Assembly: GCA_021234155.1 (NCBI GenBank)
Contig: JAJEKV010000001.1
Coordinates: 28,043,768 to 28,107,767 of the forward strand
DNA: 64,000 nt
From: Isoetes taiwanensis
Lineage: Eukaryota; Streptophyta; Lycopodiopsida; Isoetales; Isoetaceae
Direction: 5' to 3'
Position numbers and translations under genes: made by a program. Of this stretch, positions 22,355-32,689 are shown in pieces (position 1 is the first letter of the stretch; each line of letters begins with the position of its first letter). The notes under the pieces were generated by a model. The model had not been told where the DNA came from. It searched no databases and was given only the letters and a program-made list of their open reading frames with translations.

Positions 22355-22928
22355 TGTTTTTGACCCGATCCTTCCTAAGAAACTGGTTTCGACCTTCAGA
22401 TCTTCTTATCAATATAAATAGTTTTCTTTAACACCTCCACCTCAGCTCTGAGGCCTCTTCATCTGAGGAAACTTCACTTATGCCTCTCTCCCTTTCTGAT
22501 GCTTCATCTCAAAATTTGGATGAAAACACCTATGATGCTCCATTGCATAAACCCAAACCTAAAGTTGAAGATTCGCTGCCATCTTTGAAAATCAAACCTT
22601 GAGACGATTAGATGTGTTACAAAATTGGAAGACTATCATGATCTCATCAACCCATAAGAATTGATGAAAATCATGGAGTGATTTAATCAGTATTCCATCT
22701 ATAAAATAGGTTTGAGGGCAACCCACCGTGCTTTTGCACCTTATTTTGAAGGTTACCAATATAGTACTTGGGTCGCCAATTTTTTGTTGTGTGTGATTTG
22801 GAGTCATAAAAGGTGTCATATCTCAATATGACAGTCATATTTCATGACTATAGTAAAAAATCACCCTAAGTTTTAGAAAAGTCTAAACTAAAAAACTACT
22901 GAAATACAAACGAAAGCTTCATAATGAG

Positions 22929-23010
22929 GTGATTTACAGGGATGCTGCCTTCATTGTGCTCAATTTGCTCATCGTTACTTTGGCCTTCTTCGCCATCACT
23001 GAAAGGCGGA
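22929..23010 (+). other. Possible signal-peptide exon of the BURP relic
   Basis: The frame reads DAAFIVLNLLIVTLAFFAI followed by charged residues, like the hydrophobic core of a secretory signal. BURP proteins are secreted, and the relic that follows at 23371 lacks a start. No ATG stands directly before it (AGG GAT GCT). The link is speculative, and a small inverted-repeat insertion at 23073-23165 lies between. Confidence 0.25.
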
Positions 23011-23072
23011 CTGGAAAACAAAAAACAGGGGAAAAAATTGGCTCCCCAAGTACTATATTTTGGGTGCAAGGA

Positions 23073-23165
23073 AATTGGTCCCGCATTCCGGCGGGGCCGG
23101 TGACCCGCTCCCGACTAATGCCGGTCGCGGGACCCCACAATCCACACGGGAATGCGGTCCCAATT
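23073..23165. repeat. Small inverted-repeat element
   Basis: AATTGGTCCCGCATTCCG at 23073-23090 is repeated in inverse as CGGGAATGCGGTCCCAATT at 23147-23165, with GC-rich sequence between. It looks like a tiny MITE or foldback insertion. Confidence 0.5.
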
Positions 23166-23370
23166 ACCTATACATTAATCCATCACTAGAAGTCGACATT
23201 CACGGATCATGCACCAGAGGATCGCATCAACATGTATTTACCCATTGGTGCTACAACATAAAGAATTCCCGGGGCATTCGTCCATCTCCCCGTTGAAAGG
23301 TTATTTCAGCTGTGTTGGCAATTTGGACTTTCCATTCATCGTTAAGTTCTTCATAAAAACAATGTAGGAG

Positions 23371-24625
23371 AATGAAGCTGAGTACTTTGTGGAACCCCGG
23401 CTTCCAGATTTTTTGCTAGAAACGCGGACCCCCTTTCAAGAAGAATCAGCTTAAAAATGAGCAATTGGTTAATAGCAGTGGCATGCCTGCAGCAGACCTG
23501 ACTTGCTGATACAAAGATGGTGGTAGTGGCAGTGGGCTTAAGCAACACCAAGATGATCTACCCATGTGGCTAAACCATGAAGATCTTCCTATGTGGCTTA
23601 AAACACCATCATGGTAATGGTGATAATCTTCCTATGTGGTTGGAGAAATCTATATAATGAAGATCTTCTTATGTGGCTCAAACATCAGCGTACTGATGAC
23701 CATCTTCCCATGTGGCTGAAGCACAAAAATAGGGATGATGATTGAGGCTCAAGCATAAGGAGGATGATCTGCTAATGTGGATCCAGCATGGGAATGCTAA
23801 GAAAGGTAACCTGCCAATGTGGATCATGTATGAGGATGATCTGCCAATGCGGATTAACATACAAACAAATATGATCTGCAAATGTGGATCGAGCATAAGG
23901 AAAATGATCTGCCCATATGGATTAAGCATAAGGATGTTAAGGCAGATAATCTGCCAACGTGGATTATAATCAAGGACAATGATATGCCAATGTGGGGTAT
24001 CAGGATGATCTTCCAATGTGGCTGCATGGCCTCGAACATTCATTGCTCAACCTGGACCCTCATAAATATTTCAAGCTGTCAAATCTTGAGAATGTCAAAA
24101 GTATGGTAACAACAGAGAATCCCGCTCCAAAGGCTGCATCTCTGCACCAACATCAAGGAAAGCGGGTATTCATTCTTGCATCTCAGAAGGAAACTCGATT
24201 CCCATTCTTGCAGACAACCGAAAGTCATTTCTTGCAGCACTCGAAGGATGAAGTGGAAACTATAAGCCAATGTTTTAGCTCGCTAGACGACATGCTCAGA
24301 TATGTGACCTCAGTTGCAGGAGATGATACAAGATATTTACACATGTTCACAAGAACACATAAGAGTGTGATGATGACCGAGGTACGTAAGATGGGAGGGC
24401 AAAATGGCAAAATGCTGTGGTATGCCACATTATGAAGTTCCCTTATGCTGTCTATTTCCGCCATCCAACTGAGGCCTTTGACATCGTATGCAATTGCCAT
24501 ATGCCACATGGAAATACTGCCAACTAGGTTGCCTTCTACAGTTGGGCATGACACCCAGAGATGGTGAAGTTTGCCTGGATTTCCAGTGACGCTCTAAGGT
24601 ACCAATCATGTGCTGCCATATAGCA
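23371..24625 (+). pseudogene. BURP-domain relic with 13 LPMW-type core repeats
   Basis: This is a broken gene for a BURP-domain protein. At 23371-23452 a frame reads NEAEYFVEPRLPDFLLET, like the N-terminal segment of BURP proteins. From 23552 to 24027 come 13 units with consensus D-(D/N)-L-P-M-W-(L/I)-x-H, often followed by K(D/E). They are spread over three frames because of indels. Codons for L and P vary (CTT/CTG/CTA; CCT/CCC/CCA) while the peptide stays the same. From about 24160 the BURP domain follows: FPFLQTTESHF, a Cys then SLDDMLRYVTSVAG, and, after a frameshift, VVCHIMKFPYAVYFRH. The last keeps the CH-x10-CH spacing with the second Cys changed to Arg. The end is badly decayed. Some BURP proteins are known copper-dependent self-cyclases that link Trp or Tyr within repeats in their own N-terminal region. 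This layout fits that class; cyclase activity is inferred. Confidence 0.75.
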
Positions 24626-24629
24626 TGCA

Positions 24630-25060
24630 TTCTAAGCAAGAACGATAATCCCCTTTCCTTATTGCCCAACCTTATACATTTTAGTTTCTTTCCTTGATAC
24701 ATTTTAGTTTCTTTCCTTGATGTGGTTGAATGAAAGGCACATATATCATTTTTTCTTAGAATAATGTGGCCATCCAACATAGAATAATGTGGTCACCCAG
24801 TGCTCCCACATTTGAGGTCACCCGAGCAACCACATTTGAGTCACCATTCCACTTCATTCAACACTATGTGACGGCCTTATGTTTGAAACCTAAAACTGCT
24901 CCAAAATCATGCTAAATAAGCTGATCAATATGCTGCTCAGATCAGCTTCAGATTAGGGAGCTGATAAGTTGTATTGAAATGGCAGAATATAGCCCATTCA
25001 AACGCCCATGAAACTCACCAGTCTATTTCTTTAATCTAGCACACCAGCCTAATTCAAGCT
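24630..25060. other. Stretch without a recognised gene
   Basis: I see no gene or structured repeat beyond a 17-base duplication (TACATTTTAGTTTCTTTCC) near 24674-24717. Confidence 0.4.
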
Positions 25061-25061
25061 G

Positions 25062-25290
25062 CTATGGCATTGGATTTGGGAAGCAACTGTCATGTATGTA
25101 GGTGGTGTCTAGACAGAAGAGATCTTTAAAACCTAGGCAATCAACTCCCCAAATTTGCAATCCATATAAAGCTGCAGATTTCACCAGTATGTCAAACAAA
25201 AAAAGCTTTGTGTGAGCATCCTCAAAGTGCATTTGATGACATTGTTTCCTTTTGCAATCTGCTGATAATAAAGCTGGACACATCTATATC
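25062..25290 (-). mobile_element. Possible LINE reverse-transcriptase remnant
   Basis: The minus strand reads LVKSAALYGLQIWGVDCLGFKDL, which resembles the segment after the RT core of plant non-LTR elements (V-x5-LLYG-x-E-V-W-G). Only about 70 codons are readable. It could also be chance similarity. Confidence 0.35.
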
Positions 25291-25833
25291 TAATTAAGGC
25301 TTGCAAGGGTTGATCGTTGCAGATATATATCTATTTAGCACTTGTCCCCAACATTATCTAATCCAATTTTATAACTAAAAACTGCAATATGCATTTTTTT
25401 AGTTTTAATATGTAGTATTCAATTTGAAAATCAAGCTCAAAACAAAGAAACTGGGTTGCTTGGCTTCATAATTTCTGGAACAATCACTTTGAAAGTAATA
25501 AGAATTACTCATACACTAATCATCAATAAGAGTTTACCATCAGTCTGGCCTCCCTTTTATAACAACGGGTTCCAAAGATTTGAACTAAGACATGAAATTA
25601 ATGATTACCAGGTTACCTCTTAAGGTATTGTGTCTCGGCAAAAAATTGTCAATTCAAAAATTTCAGTGGCTTCTTAGGAAACTACCAAGTTCGTGGCTCA
25701 AGTGACAAGAATGCTAATTAGAAGCAGAAAACGAGCTGAATGCACAACGAAATAAAGTAGGATACAAAGTACTACACTCACCATATTTGATAATCAAGTG
25801 AGAAGGCACGAAGCAACTAACCTGGAAGGAAAC

Positions 25834-26373
25834 TCAAATTCTTCTCTCAGATTCATGTATGGCAACGTTGTTGGCAGACATGTCCCTGCGCTCCATGATG
25901 CCATCATTGTTAAATGTCCAGTGCTCAATGCCATAAGCCCTCCACCACTGACCGCCCTCGTCCACAAATTCGTATTCAAATTCTACGGCCAGCTTATTAG
26001 CACCATCGTGACAGAAGAGGCGCTTGCGAAGCTTGTATTGGCGCTCTAGAGCCCATTTGGAGGCGAGAAATTCAACAATCGCATCCCTTCCGGTAAGAAA
26101 GATATCCCTGTTCCGCCATTGGCAATCCGGAGTGTATGCTTGAGCAACTTTGATAGGATCCTTGGTGTTCCAAAGATCTTCTGCACGTTGGACCTTAGCC
26201 CTGGCCGTCTCATCGTTGAAGGGCGGTGCCAGCTTCTCCATCTCCTTGTGTTGTGAATTCTCAGACAGGCCTGGATAAATCGTGGGAACAAGCAGAAGTT
26301 TTACAATTTGCGTAATAACCCGTAAAGGTAAGGGGGGAGGATATTTCTTGCCACGTGGCGCCATCGTAGCCAC
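25834..26373 (-). CDS. DUF1348 / SnoaL-like (NTF2 fold) protein
   Basis: This intact frame of 179 codons lies in one exon. Residues from about 48 match the DUF1348 family: APPFNDETARAKVQRAEDLWN, then VAQAYTPDCQWRNRDIFLTG, FLASKWALERQY, AVEFEYEFVDEGGQWWRAYG and WTFNNDGIMERRDMSANNVAI. The family has a SnoaL/NTF2-like cone fold; its function is not established and it is best known from bacteria and fungi. The first 47 residues are extra and include a hydrophobic patch (VITQIVKLLLVPTIYPGL), so a targeting or anchoring segment is possible. It ends at SERRI, about 20 residues before the usual family end, and so may be slightly truncated. Upstream, 26443-26535 holds two GCGGACCAGGCTCGCCC repeats and 26660-26754 the GGGGAGGTTTCCA cluster. 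Confidence 0.8.
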   Translation of the reverse strand: MATMAPRGKKYPPPLPLRVITQIVKLLLVPTIYPGLSENSQHKEMEKLAPPFNDETARAKVQRAEDLWNTKDPIKVAQAYTPDCQWRNRDIFLTGRDAIVEFLASKWALERQYKLRKRLFCHDGANKLAVEFEYEFVDEGGQWWRAYGIEHWTFNNDGIMERRDMSANNVAIHESERRI

Positions 26374-26442
26374 AAAAGTTTGATTACTCCGTTATCAGCC
26401 AGCATCGGAGGAGATGAAGCCAGGATGGGAGGAGAGGAAGCA

Positions 26443-26535
26443 GATTATCTGTTTTAAGTGCGGACCAGGCTCGCCCGGCATTATCTGTTTTAAGATCGCT
26501 TGTAATATGCGGACCAGGCTCGCCCTGCCGGGCTC
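26443..26535. repeat. GC-rich tandem repeat upstream of the DUF1348 gene
   Basis: ATTATCTGTTTTAAG followed by GCGGACCAGGCTCGCCC occurs twice in a row, the second time with a 14-base insertion. It lies 70-160 bases upstream of the ATG on the minus strand, so it may be part of the promoter. Confidence 0.6.
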
Positions 26536-26659
26536 GCCAGGTCCTTACCCCGCCCCGCGTAAGGGCCTGCGGGCGAACATTATCTCTAACTAATTTTCGG
26601 GCAACCCCTTTGCACCGATCAAATTATATTCGCCCGATTTGGGTTAGACTTCCAAGGAC

Positions 26660-26754
26660 TGGAAACCTCCCCCATTTTCTTCTATGGAAACCTCCCCAGC
26701 TTTCCTTTGAAGCCTGGGGAGGTTTCCACATGTGCTAACTTAGGGAGGTTTCCA
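26660..26754. repeat. Cluster of TGGAAACCTCCCC / GGGGAGGTTTCCA motifs
   Basis: Four copies are present: forward at 26660 and 26685, inverse at 26716 and 26742 (the last with A for the first G). The neighbouring CGCCCGATTTGGGTT and the AT-rich ATAAAATTTTATATAAA also occur beside the larger array at 32246-32668. The two loci are therefore copies of one repeat family. Confidence 0.8.
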
Positions 26755-26759
26755 TAAAA

Positions 26760-28540
26760 TTTTATATAAAAAAAAATTCTTTGATCTACCATAGCAGCAA
26801 GTCATAAATAGCCCAAAATTAATGTGGACGGTCAGATTTATTCCCTTTTTCGTAGAACTTTTCTATTTTTTTTCCACATTGCTTTCTTGAGCCCACAGCA
26901 GCGCCATAATCGATTAAGAAGAGGAGCGCCTCAAGAGACCGATCAAATTTGTGCCGGATTACAGCTGTGGAAGGTGGAAGAGAGCAAAAAAAATCATTTT
27001 ATTTTAACTTGGGCAAGCAAGCTTGTTCCTTTTTCCAAAGGGCAAAAGCCCTAAACTTGTCGACCATTTGTGAGGAATAAGGCAACCGCTTGCAAAGAAA
27101 CGGCATCTAGCCGAATAAGGTAAAGATCCATTGTTGAATACCAAAAGATTTTGTTTTGTACATTCCAACCATTGCGTTTTTTGTAATCAGATTTGACATG
27201 CTGGGCAACCAAATTTATTTCAGATCAGAGTAGAGATTATGTGCCTATTTGGCATGCCGGTTTTGCTAATCCATATGATTTTCGAAAAACAGGGGTTTCG
27301 ATGGCTACAGAGTCATGCCAAATATCTAGTTCTTTGAGTCATAGTGCTTTATGCTGTGTATTCAATCCGACATCCTGCTTGCAATAGGAGCGAACTTATT
27401 CAGGTCTATTTGATGCTTTTAGATCCAAAAAATTGTGCTTTCATATGTTAAAAAAAAAATTCTTACAAAGTAAAACTGGTTTATCCATTTCTAGTCTAGA
27501 AATTTGATGTTGGTAGTTTTTGCAGCAAGGTCTTTGTGCAATAGGGTGCTTGGCCAGTGCTGGGTTTTGTTGCTATGAATAGGCTCAATAGAAAATGGTG
27601 CTATTGTTCTTTAACCTGTGTGGACATCGCAGTATGCTGTTGTAGATCTTTAAGTGGGTTACCTTGTTAGCTAGTTAGCTTCTAGATGATTGCTAGATGA
27701 TTGCCATTTAGAAATGTTGAACCTGTTCAATAGAGGATGATGTACTTTATTCTTTCATTTGAGCAATATTTTACTAATTTCATTCTTATTCTTATGCAGA
27801 TACTATGTTCTTTCCTAAGTGTATGCAGTAAGGGTTTCTATCCTGAGTGTAAGTGGTTTCTATCCTTCTCGGGATGACTGGCTGGTTCTTGCAGATCATG
27901 GATTTATGTGATCCTAAATATCAAAAGAAGTAGAATTTTGCTTGAGCCATACGGTACAAACCAAAAACATTTTTTTAAAATGTAGTTGGTCGCCATAGCA
28001 TTTCCAAACCTAATTCCGTTAAATCAGCTTGTTGAAAAAGGACAGGCATCAATCATTAGTGCTCAAGACAATGATGAAAAGTTTCACTTACAAGTCCACT
28101 TTTTCTTTAGCAAAGCATAAATTAGAACACTGTTGGATTGACCATATTGTAGATTGAACTGGTCTTTGTTTTTTATACACGCAAAGTCCTTTATGGATTA
28201 TGCACAGGTGCATGCTTACATACGCCTGAATGCTTGTTGAGCTGCCCCATATCCTTCCAGAATTTTCAGTTTATAGGACCATCATTCGAAGATCTTAGGG
28301 GCTGATGTCTTGAAAGACTGATTTGTACGAGCTGCATAAAGCATTTGTTTAGACTGATGCAAGGCCAGGTGACATTGTTAGCATCACTAAAGGTACATTA
28401 GAGCAGAAAATGAGGCAGTTATTTTAGTTGTTTGAACAAGTCTAGATAAGTGATTGGCCACTATACAATTCCCGTGTTTCCCTTGATACTTTAAGTGTTG
28501 TGCATTGTATTTCATGTTTCACACGTGCTTTTGTTTTTCT
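26760..28540. other. Stretch without a supported gene
   Basis: It is mostly AT-rich, without long frames or clear repeats. It might hold introns of a gene ending in the exon near 28552-28944, but I see no exon I can support. Confidence 0.35.
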
Positions 28541-28551
28541 CCCAGGTGTTG

Positions 28552-28944
28552 GCAAAAACTTGGAGAAGGGTTCCTTAGAGAATGATGAAAGTAAGATCGA
28601 TAACGAGCAGTGCACAAGGGAAAGTCCAGTCAAACTGTCATTCCATTGAGGAAGATCAACTGACAGAGCAGCAAGAACCTCTATTTTTTAGATCAGTAAA
28701 GCAAAAGATAAGTGATAATCTGACGGAAGCACATGATTTTGATCATGTCCTCGTTCAGGAAACAACAAGCCTTACTGAACCCAGCAAAGATGGGATATTA
28801 GATTTGAATTTAAAGCAGAAAGATGCGGAAGATTTAAGTAGTAGCCCGGAGAAAGAATCAATAGAAGAGACACAGGAAAAGAATCAATTTGACAATACTG
28901 TAGAGAAGCAGACTGCGTGGAGAGAAACTTGGGCTTGGGTATGA
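28552..28944 (+). CDS. Possible terminal exon of an unknown gene
   Basis: A pyrimidine-rich acceptor (TTTTTCTCCCAG) precedes 28546. An open frame of about 120 codons runs to a stop at 28942-28944 (its first ATG is 28582). The product is hydrophilic and rich in Glu, Lys, Gln and Ser (KQKDAEDLSSSPEKESIEE) and ends WRETWAWV. I recognise no domain. A stop at 28576-28578 in this frame limits upstream extension. It could equally be a chance frame. Confidence 0.3.
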
Positions 28945-29153
28945 AGAAGACTCAGATATCTGAATGTTGGCTGCATAACATAACTCAATAAAAGATAATC
29001 ACACCTCTGAGATTATCTTGTGGTCTTGTCTCGAACCTGTCCTTAAAATGGACTGACTTTGCAAAAGTAGCTTAAATAACAATGAATGTTGCTGCTATGG
29101 CAAACAAGTCAGCCTTGTAATTTTATTATATGAGAAAGATCTTTTATGATTCA

Positions 29154-31150
29154 TTTTTTTTTTTTTTGAAGAATATAAGAATATATTAAACCACTAGAAT
29201 GCGATCAAGTACAATGATAAGTGTGGAGCTAAGAAATGAAGTGCCCATCATGATCAACAATCTGAAGAAATGTCGACCAAATTTCCCGCTTAACTGTGCC
29301 AGACAAGCTTGAGACTTGGTAAGCCTGCCACAACTTATGCCTCAAGATCGGAACCAACCGAAAAGGGCTAAGCACTGCATTCTGAAAGACCTTCGCTCTC
29401 CGTCTTTTCCAAATCAGCCACAAAAGCCAAGCTCTGCTTAAATGAAACGCCTGCCGCTTGGCCACTGCCCAACCGCTAGGAAAGACTCCCAAGAGGATCT
29501 TCTGACTGCACAGTGAAGACCCAAAGAGGGCTCTCACCCAGGACCAAGCTGCCCCTACCTCTGTGCATAGGACAAAGCAATGCTCAATGGTCTCTCGTCG
29601 CCTCCCACATAAAGGGCATGTTTCCGCTACCTGAGGCTTGAACTTGTGGACTCGGACATTCACCCTGAGACTACAGTGCAAGATCTGCCACAAAAGGGTA
29701 CGGATTTTAGGAGGAAGCAATGTATTCCACGCCCACTTCCACATGGCGGGCCACTTACTTCCTAGAAGCTTAAGCGACCACTTATCCGAAGGCGGCAACG
29801 TGTCCTGAAGTGCTAGAAGCCCATAAGCCGATGCTACAAACTGAGATGCATCAAGTCCACTATGCGACTTCCAAACGCGATTGACTTGAGAAGATAACTG
29901 CAATGGAATAGCATTAGCAATTCTGGCCCAAGTCCGTATGTCCCACCACCGAAGGCCAAATCTTTCCCTAAAAAACTCCCACGGCGCCAGATGACCCTCC
30001 CAATACCAGGCACGGATGGATGTTACCCCTGCAGCAATCCATCGGCGCTGAGTACCTAGGTGTAGGGAAGAGGCCAAGGGAGATGCAGAATCCAAGGGTA
30101 CCCAGAGAAAGGGCGATGAGGCTACCATACACCTGCTAGGGTCCAATGAAAATAGAACCTTGACCACCTTCCAAGCCTTCATGAGACCCTTAAGAAAAGG
30201 CGAAGCATGAGGGAATGGCCGCAAATCCTCAAACGGAGCCCACGGCAACTGAGCCAAAATTGCTGGCTTCCTAAACACAATAGAGTGGCAAAACGACTGT
30301 GCCAACAGAGCCAAACCTGGGGGTTATTGCTCCTGCAACAACTGCCAGATGAATTTCGACACCAGAACCTTCGTGTGCAATGACACATCAAGCATACCCA
30401 AGCCCCCTGCCTTTCTGGAACGCACACACTTCCACATTGCGACCTTCACTGTAGCCCCCTCCTCATTTCCTCCCCAAACAAAATTGCGAATGGTGTCATC
30501 CAACTCCTTAACCACACTTTCTGGCGCAAGTATGCAGGAGGCTGCGTAAACATTAGTGCTACAAAGCATTGACTTGGCTACTAGAATCCTACCAGCCATG
30601 GTGAGTTTACTTCCCCTCCACTAGTTCAGATGCTGCTTAAGATTCTGTAATGTCTCCGCCCAAATTGCCCTAGCATTAATGTCCAAGCCAAATAGTATGC
30701 CTAATAGTTTGGCAGTTGTGTGTGGCGGTGTAAGAGCCCAGGGAAACTGACTCAACCACGCAGGAGGAGGTTCCTCCAGTATCCACATGGCCGAGCACTT
30801 GGACCAGTTAAGCAGGCATCCCGAAGCTAAAGAAAAGGCATCCAAAATATTCTTGGCTGCCTGGAGATTGGACTTACCTGCATGAAGAAAGAGGAATTTA
30901 TCATCCGCAAATTGACTGCAAACCTGTTGCGACCCATCATCCATGCGGAGACCTTGACCACATTGTCAGCAACTGCGACCTGAAAAAGCTGCAAGTAAGC
31001 TTCTGCCACTATAGTGAACAGAAAGGGGGCCAACGGACATCTCTGCCTAATGCCTTGGCCCACAGAGAAGATTGAAGAGGTCTCACCCTGACACCACACT
31101 ATCGCCCTAGCAGACACGTGCAGCTTCATAACCGTTAGCCTAAAACTAGG
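29154..31150 (-). mobile_element. 5'-truncated L1-like LINE
   Basis: This is a non-LTR retrotransposon on the minus strand, ending in a 14-base A tail (T run at 29154-29167). In order it shows RT motifs (SVGQGIRQRCPLAPFLF at about 31060), the FADD box (SQFADDKFLFLHAG at about 30910), RT thumb-like sequence, WGGNEEGA...GLGMLDV, and the zf-RVT zinc-binding domain (TCPLCGRRRETIEHCFVLC at about 29590). The endonuclease and first half of RT are missing, as is usual for truncated LINE insertions. Several frameshifts separate the four readable blocks. I could not find a clear target-site duplication. Confidence 0.9.
29229..30314 (-). pseudogene. LINE C-terminal part with zf-RVT domain
   Basis: This is the longest intact piece of the LINE ORF2, 361 codons, covering the region after RT and the zf-RVT zinc-binding domain CPLCGRRRETIEHCFVLC. 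It ends shortly before the A tail. Confidence 0.88.
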
Positions 31151-31440
31151 TCCTTTTTTTACTGAAAGACAAAGTAAAATGTCACCAGTTCTTGAAGGAG
31201 CTCATTTTATATACATTGGCAGTGGTGCATTGACTTCATAGAAACATATAGGGCTAGTTGCAGCGAAGCATTACATACAATCCATCTCTTACGATATAAC
31301 AAATTAGCATCTCATGTTTTTGGATCAACATATAGAAATACAATGCATTGGAGGGATGTACCTCTCCATTGCTGTGGAAACCTCCACCGATTAGAGGACT
31401 TACATTTGAGTTGCCTAGATGCAGGCAAAGGAAGAGGAAG

Positions 31441-31702
31441 ATACACAACAGATATCCCATACGTAATGGTTGGTTTTTGGATCTTTTTGATAAAATGGTG
31501 AGAAGAGAGATCATCTCTTCTGACCATTCTAATGCTTGCAGGCCATTTCCAGCATAGTGATTACAAGGAGGTCCTTAAAATCTTTTTAAACATGCAATTG
31601 CAAGGTATTAAGCCAGATAAGATTACTTTTGTTTGTATCCTATCTGCCTTTAGCCAGATTGGTTCAACAACAATGCGGCTTGCTTTGAATGCCAAATCTT
31701 GA
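31441..31702 (+). pseudogene. PPR-protein fragment
   Basis: One frame reads WFLDLFDKMVRREIISS. After a shift near 31510 another reads AGHFQHSDYKEVLKIF and then MQLQGIKPDKITFVCILSAF. This matches one pentatricopeptide repeat of the PLS type (helix A, then LFxxM, then G-x-KPD-x-x-TF-x-x-LSA). PPR proteins bind organelle RNA. Only about one and a half repeats remain, so this is a gene fragment. Confidence 0.75.
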
Positions 31703-31704
31703 GT

Positions 31705-32240
31705 GACGATCTGGTGAGATTGTTAAAACAGGAATTAGACCAAATTAAGGCTCTCTTTACAAAGTGAATTGAAGTAAAGATCAATTGAAGTAAAGATCTA
31801 AAATGCTTTATTAATCTAACTCTTTAATTTAGAGGCTGTAAGCCTAACAGTCATCCCATGCTCGAGTTTCTACCCTAAAAGATGAGAAAGATGTATTCAA
31901 GATGAATAAGAAACCTTATAGAAGTCTGGATATAAGCTTGGAATATCTAGCGTATGTTTCAGATAGTATCTAGGAAAAAGTTCTGGTAAACTGCAAGCTA
32001 CTTAGTGATAAGGTGACCAAGCAACCTTGCGCTGAGTCTTTTTAGAAGTTGGAGTGGCACCAACCAATGGAGAATCCGGGCCAATGGGTGCCAAGGAATT
32101 GATACAAGGTTCAGCACTACAATTATCAATTTTGAACTTCAACAAATTAGGTGTCGTCCAAAATGGGGTTATGGATGATATAATAATCACCACTTAACAA
32201 ATCCTTCGACAAGTGAATTGCCTCTAGTGAATTTTAGACA
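31705..32240. other. Stretch without a recognised gene
   Basis: No gene is seen. A 15-base duplication (GAAGTAAAGATC-AA-TTGAAG) occurs near 31770-31800. Confidence 0.4.
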
Positions 32241-32245
32241 TTTTA

Positions 32246-32668
32246 TGGAAACCTCCCCTAGTTTCTTTGGAAAGTTGGGGAGGTTTCCATAAAATATATT
32301 TATATAAAAAATAGTAATTAATTTTGGCGACTACCTCATTAATTCACGGGAGGGTAAATCTTGGTCTTCTGCAAATTTAAGGGGACTTCTTTTTTATTTT
32401 TATGGACACCTCCTTTCCGTGGAAACCTCCCATGTTTTCTTAATTGGAAACCTCCCCAAGTTATGCGCAGAAAGTTGGGGAGGTTTCCACGGAAAGGTGG
32501 GGAGGTTTCCATGGAAACTTCCCCTGTTTTCTAAGGTGGAAACCTCCCCAGGCCGTAGAGGAAAAGTTGGGGAGGTTTCCTGGAAAATAGGGGAGGTTTC
32601 CAGGGAAAGTTAGGGAGGTTTCCAGGGAAAGTTGGGGAGGTTTCCATGGAAAATTGGGGAGGTTTCCA
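32246..32668. repeat. Array of about 14 GGGGAGGTTTCCA motifs in both orientations
   Basis: The 13-base motif occurs as TGGAAACCTCCCC near 32246, 32420, 32445, 32512 and 32537. It occurs in inverse as GGGGAGGTTTCCA near 32277, 32477, 32499, 32569, 32590, 32612, 32634 and 32656. One degenerate copy is at 32403. Motifs at the left are mostly forward or paired; those at the right are all inverse and spaced about 22 bases. AACCCAAATCGGGCG follows at 32680-32694, the complement of the sequence flanking the cluster at 26660. A transcript could form many alternative hairpins. Confidence 0.88.
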
Positions 32669-32689
32669 CTGAAGTTCAACCCAAATCGG

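Noticed and set aside
29154-31150. Target-site duplication of the LINE
   Set aside because: Flanks at 29130-29153 and after 31150 share only a few scattered bases, so no duplication can be claimed.
32246-32668. CRISPR-like array
   Set aside because: Motifs occur in both orientations, spacing is irregular and there are no unique spacers; the setting is a plant nuclear genome.
32246-32668. NF-kappa-B-like sites (GGGGAGGTTTCC)
   Set aside because: The resemblance is only superficial; plants have no such factor, and the repeat context explains the motif better.
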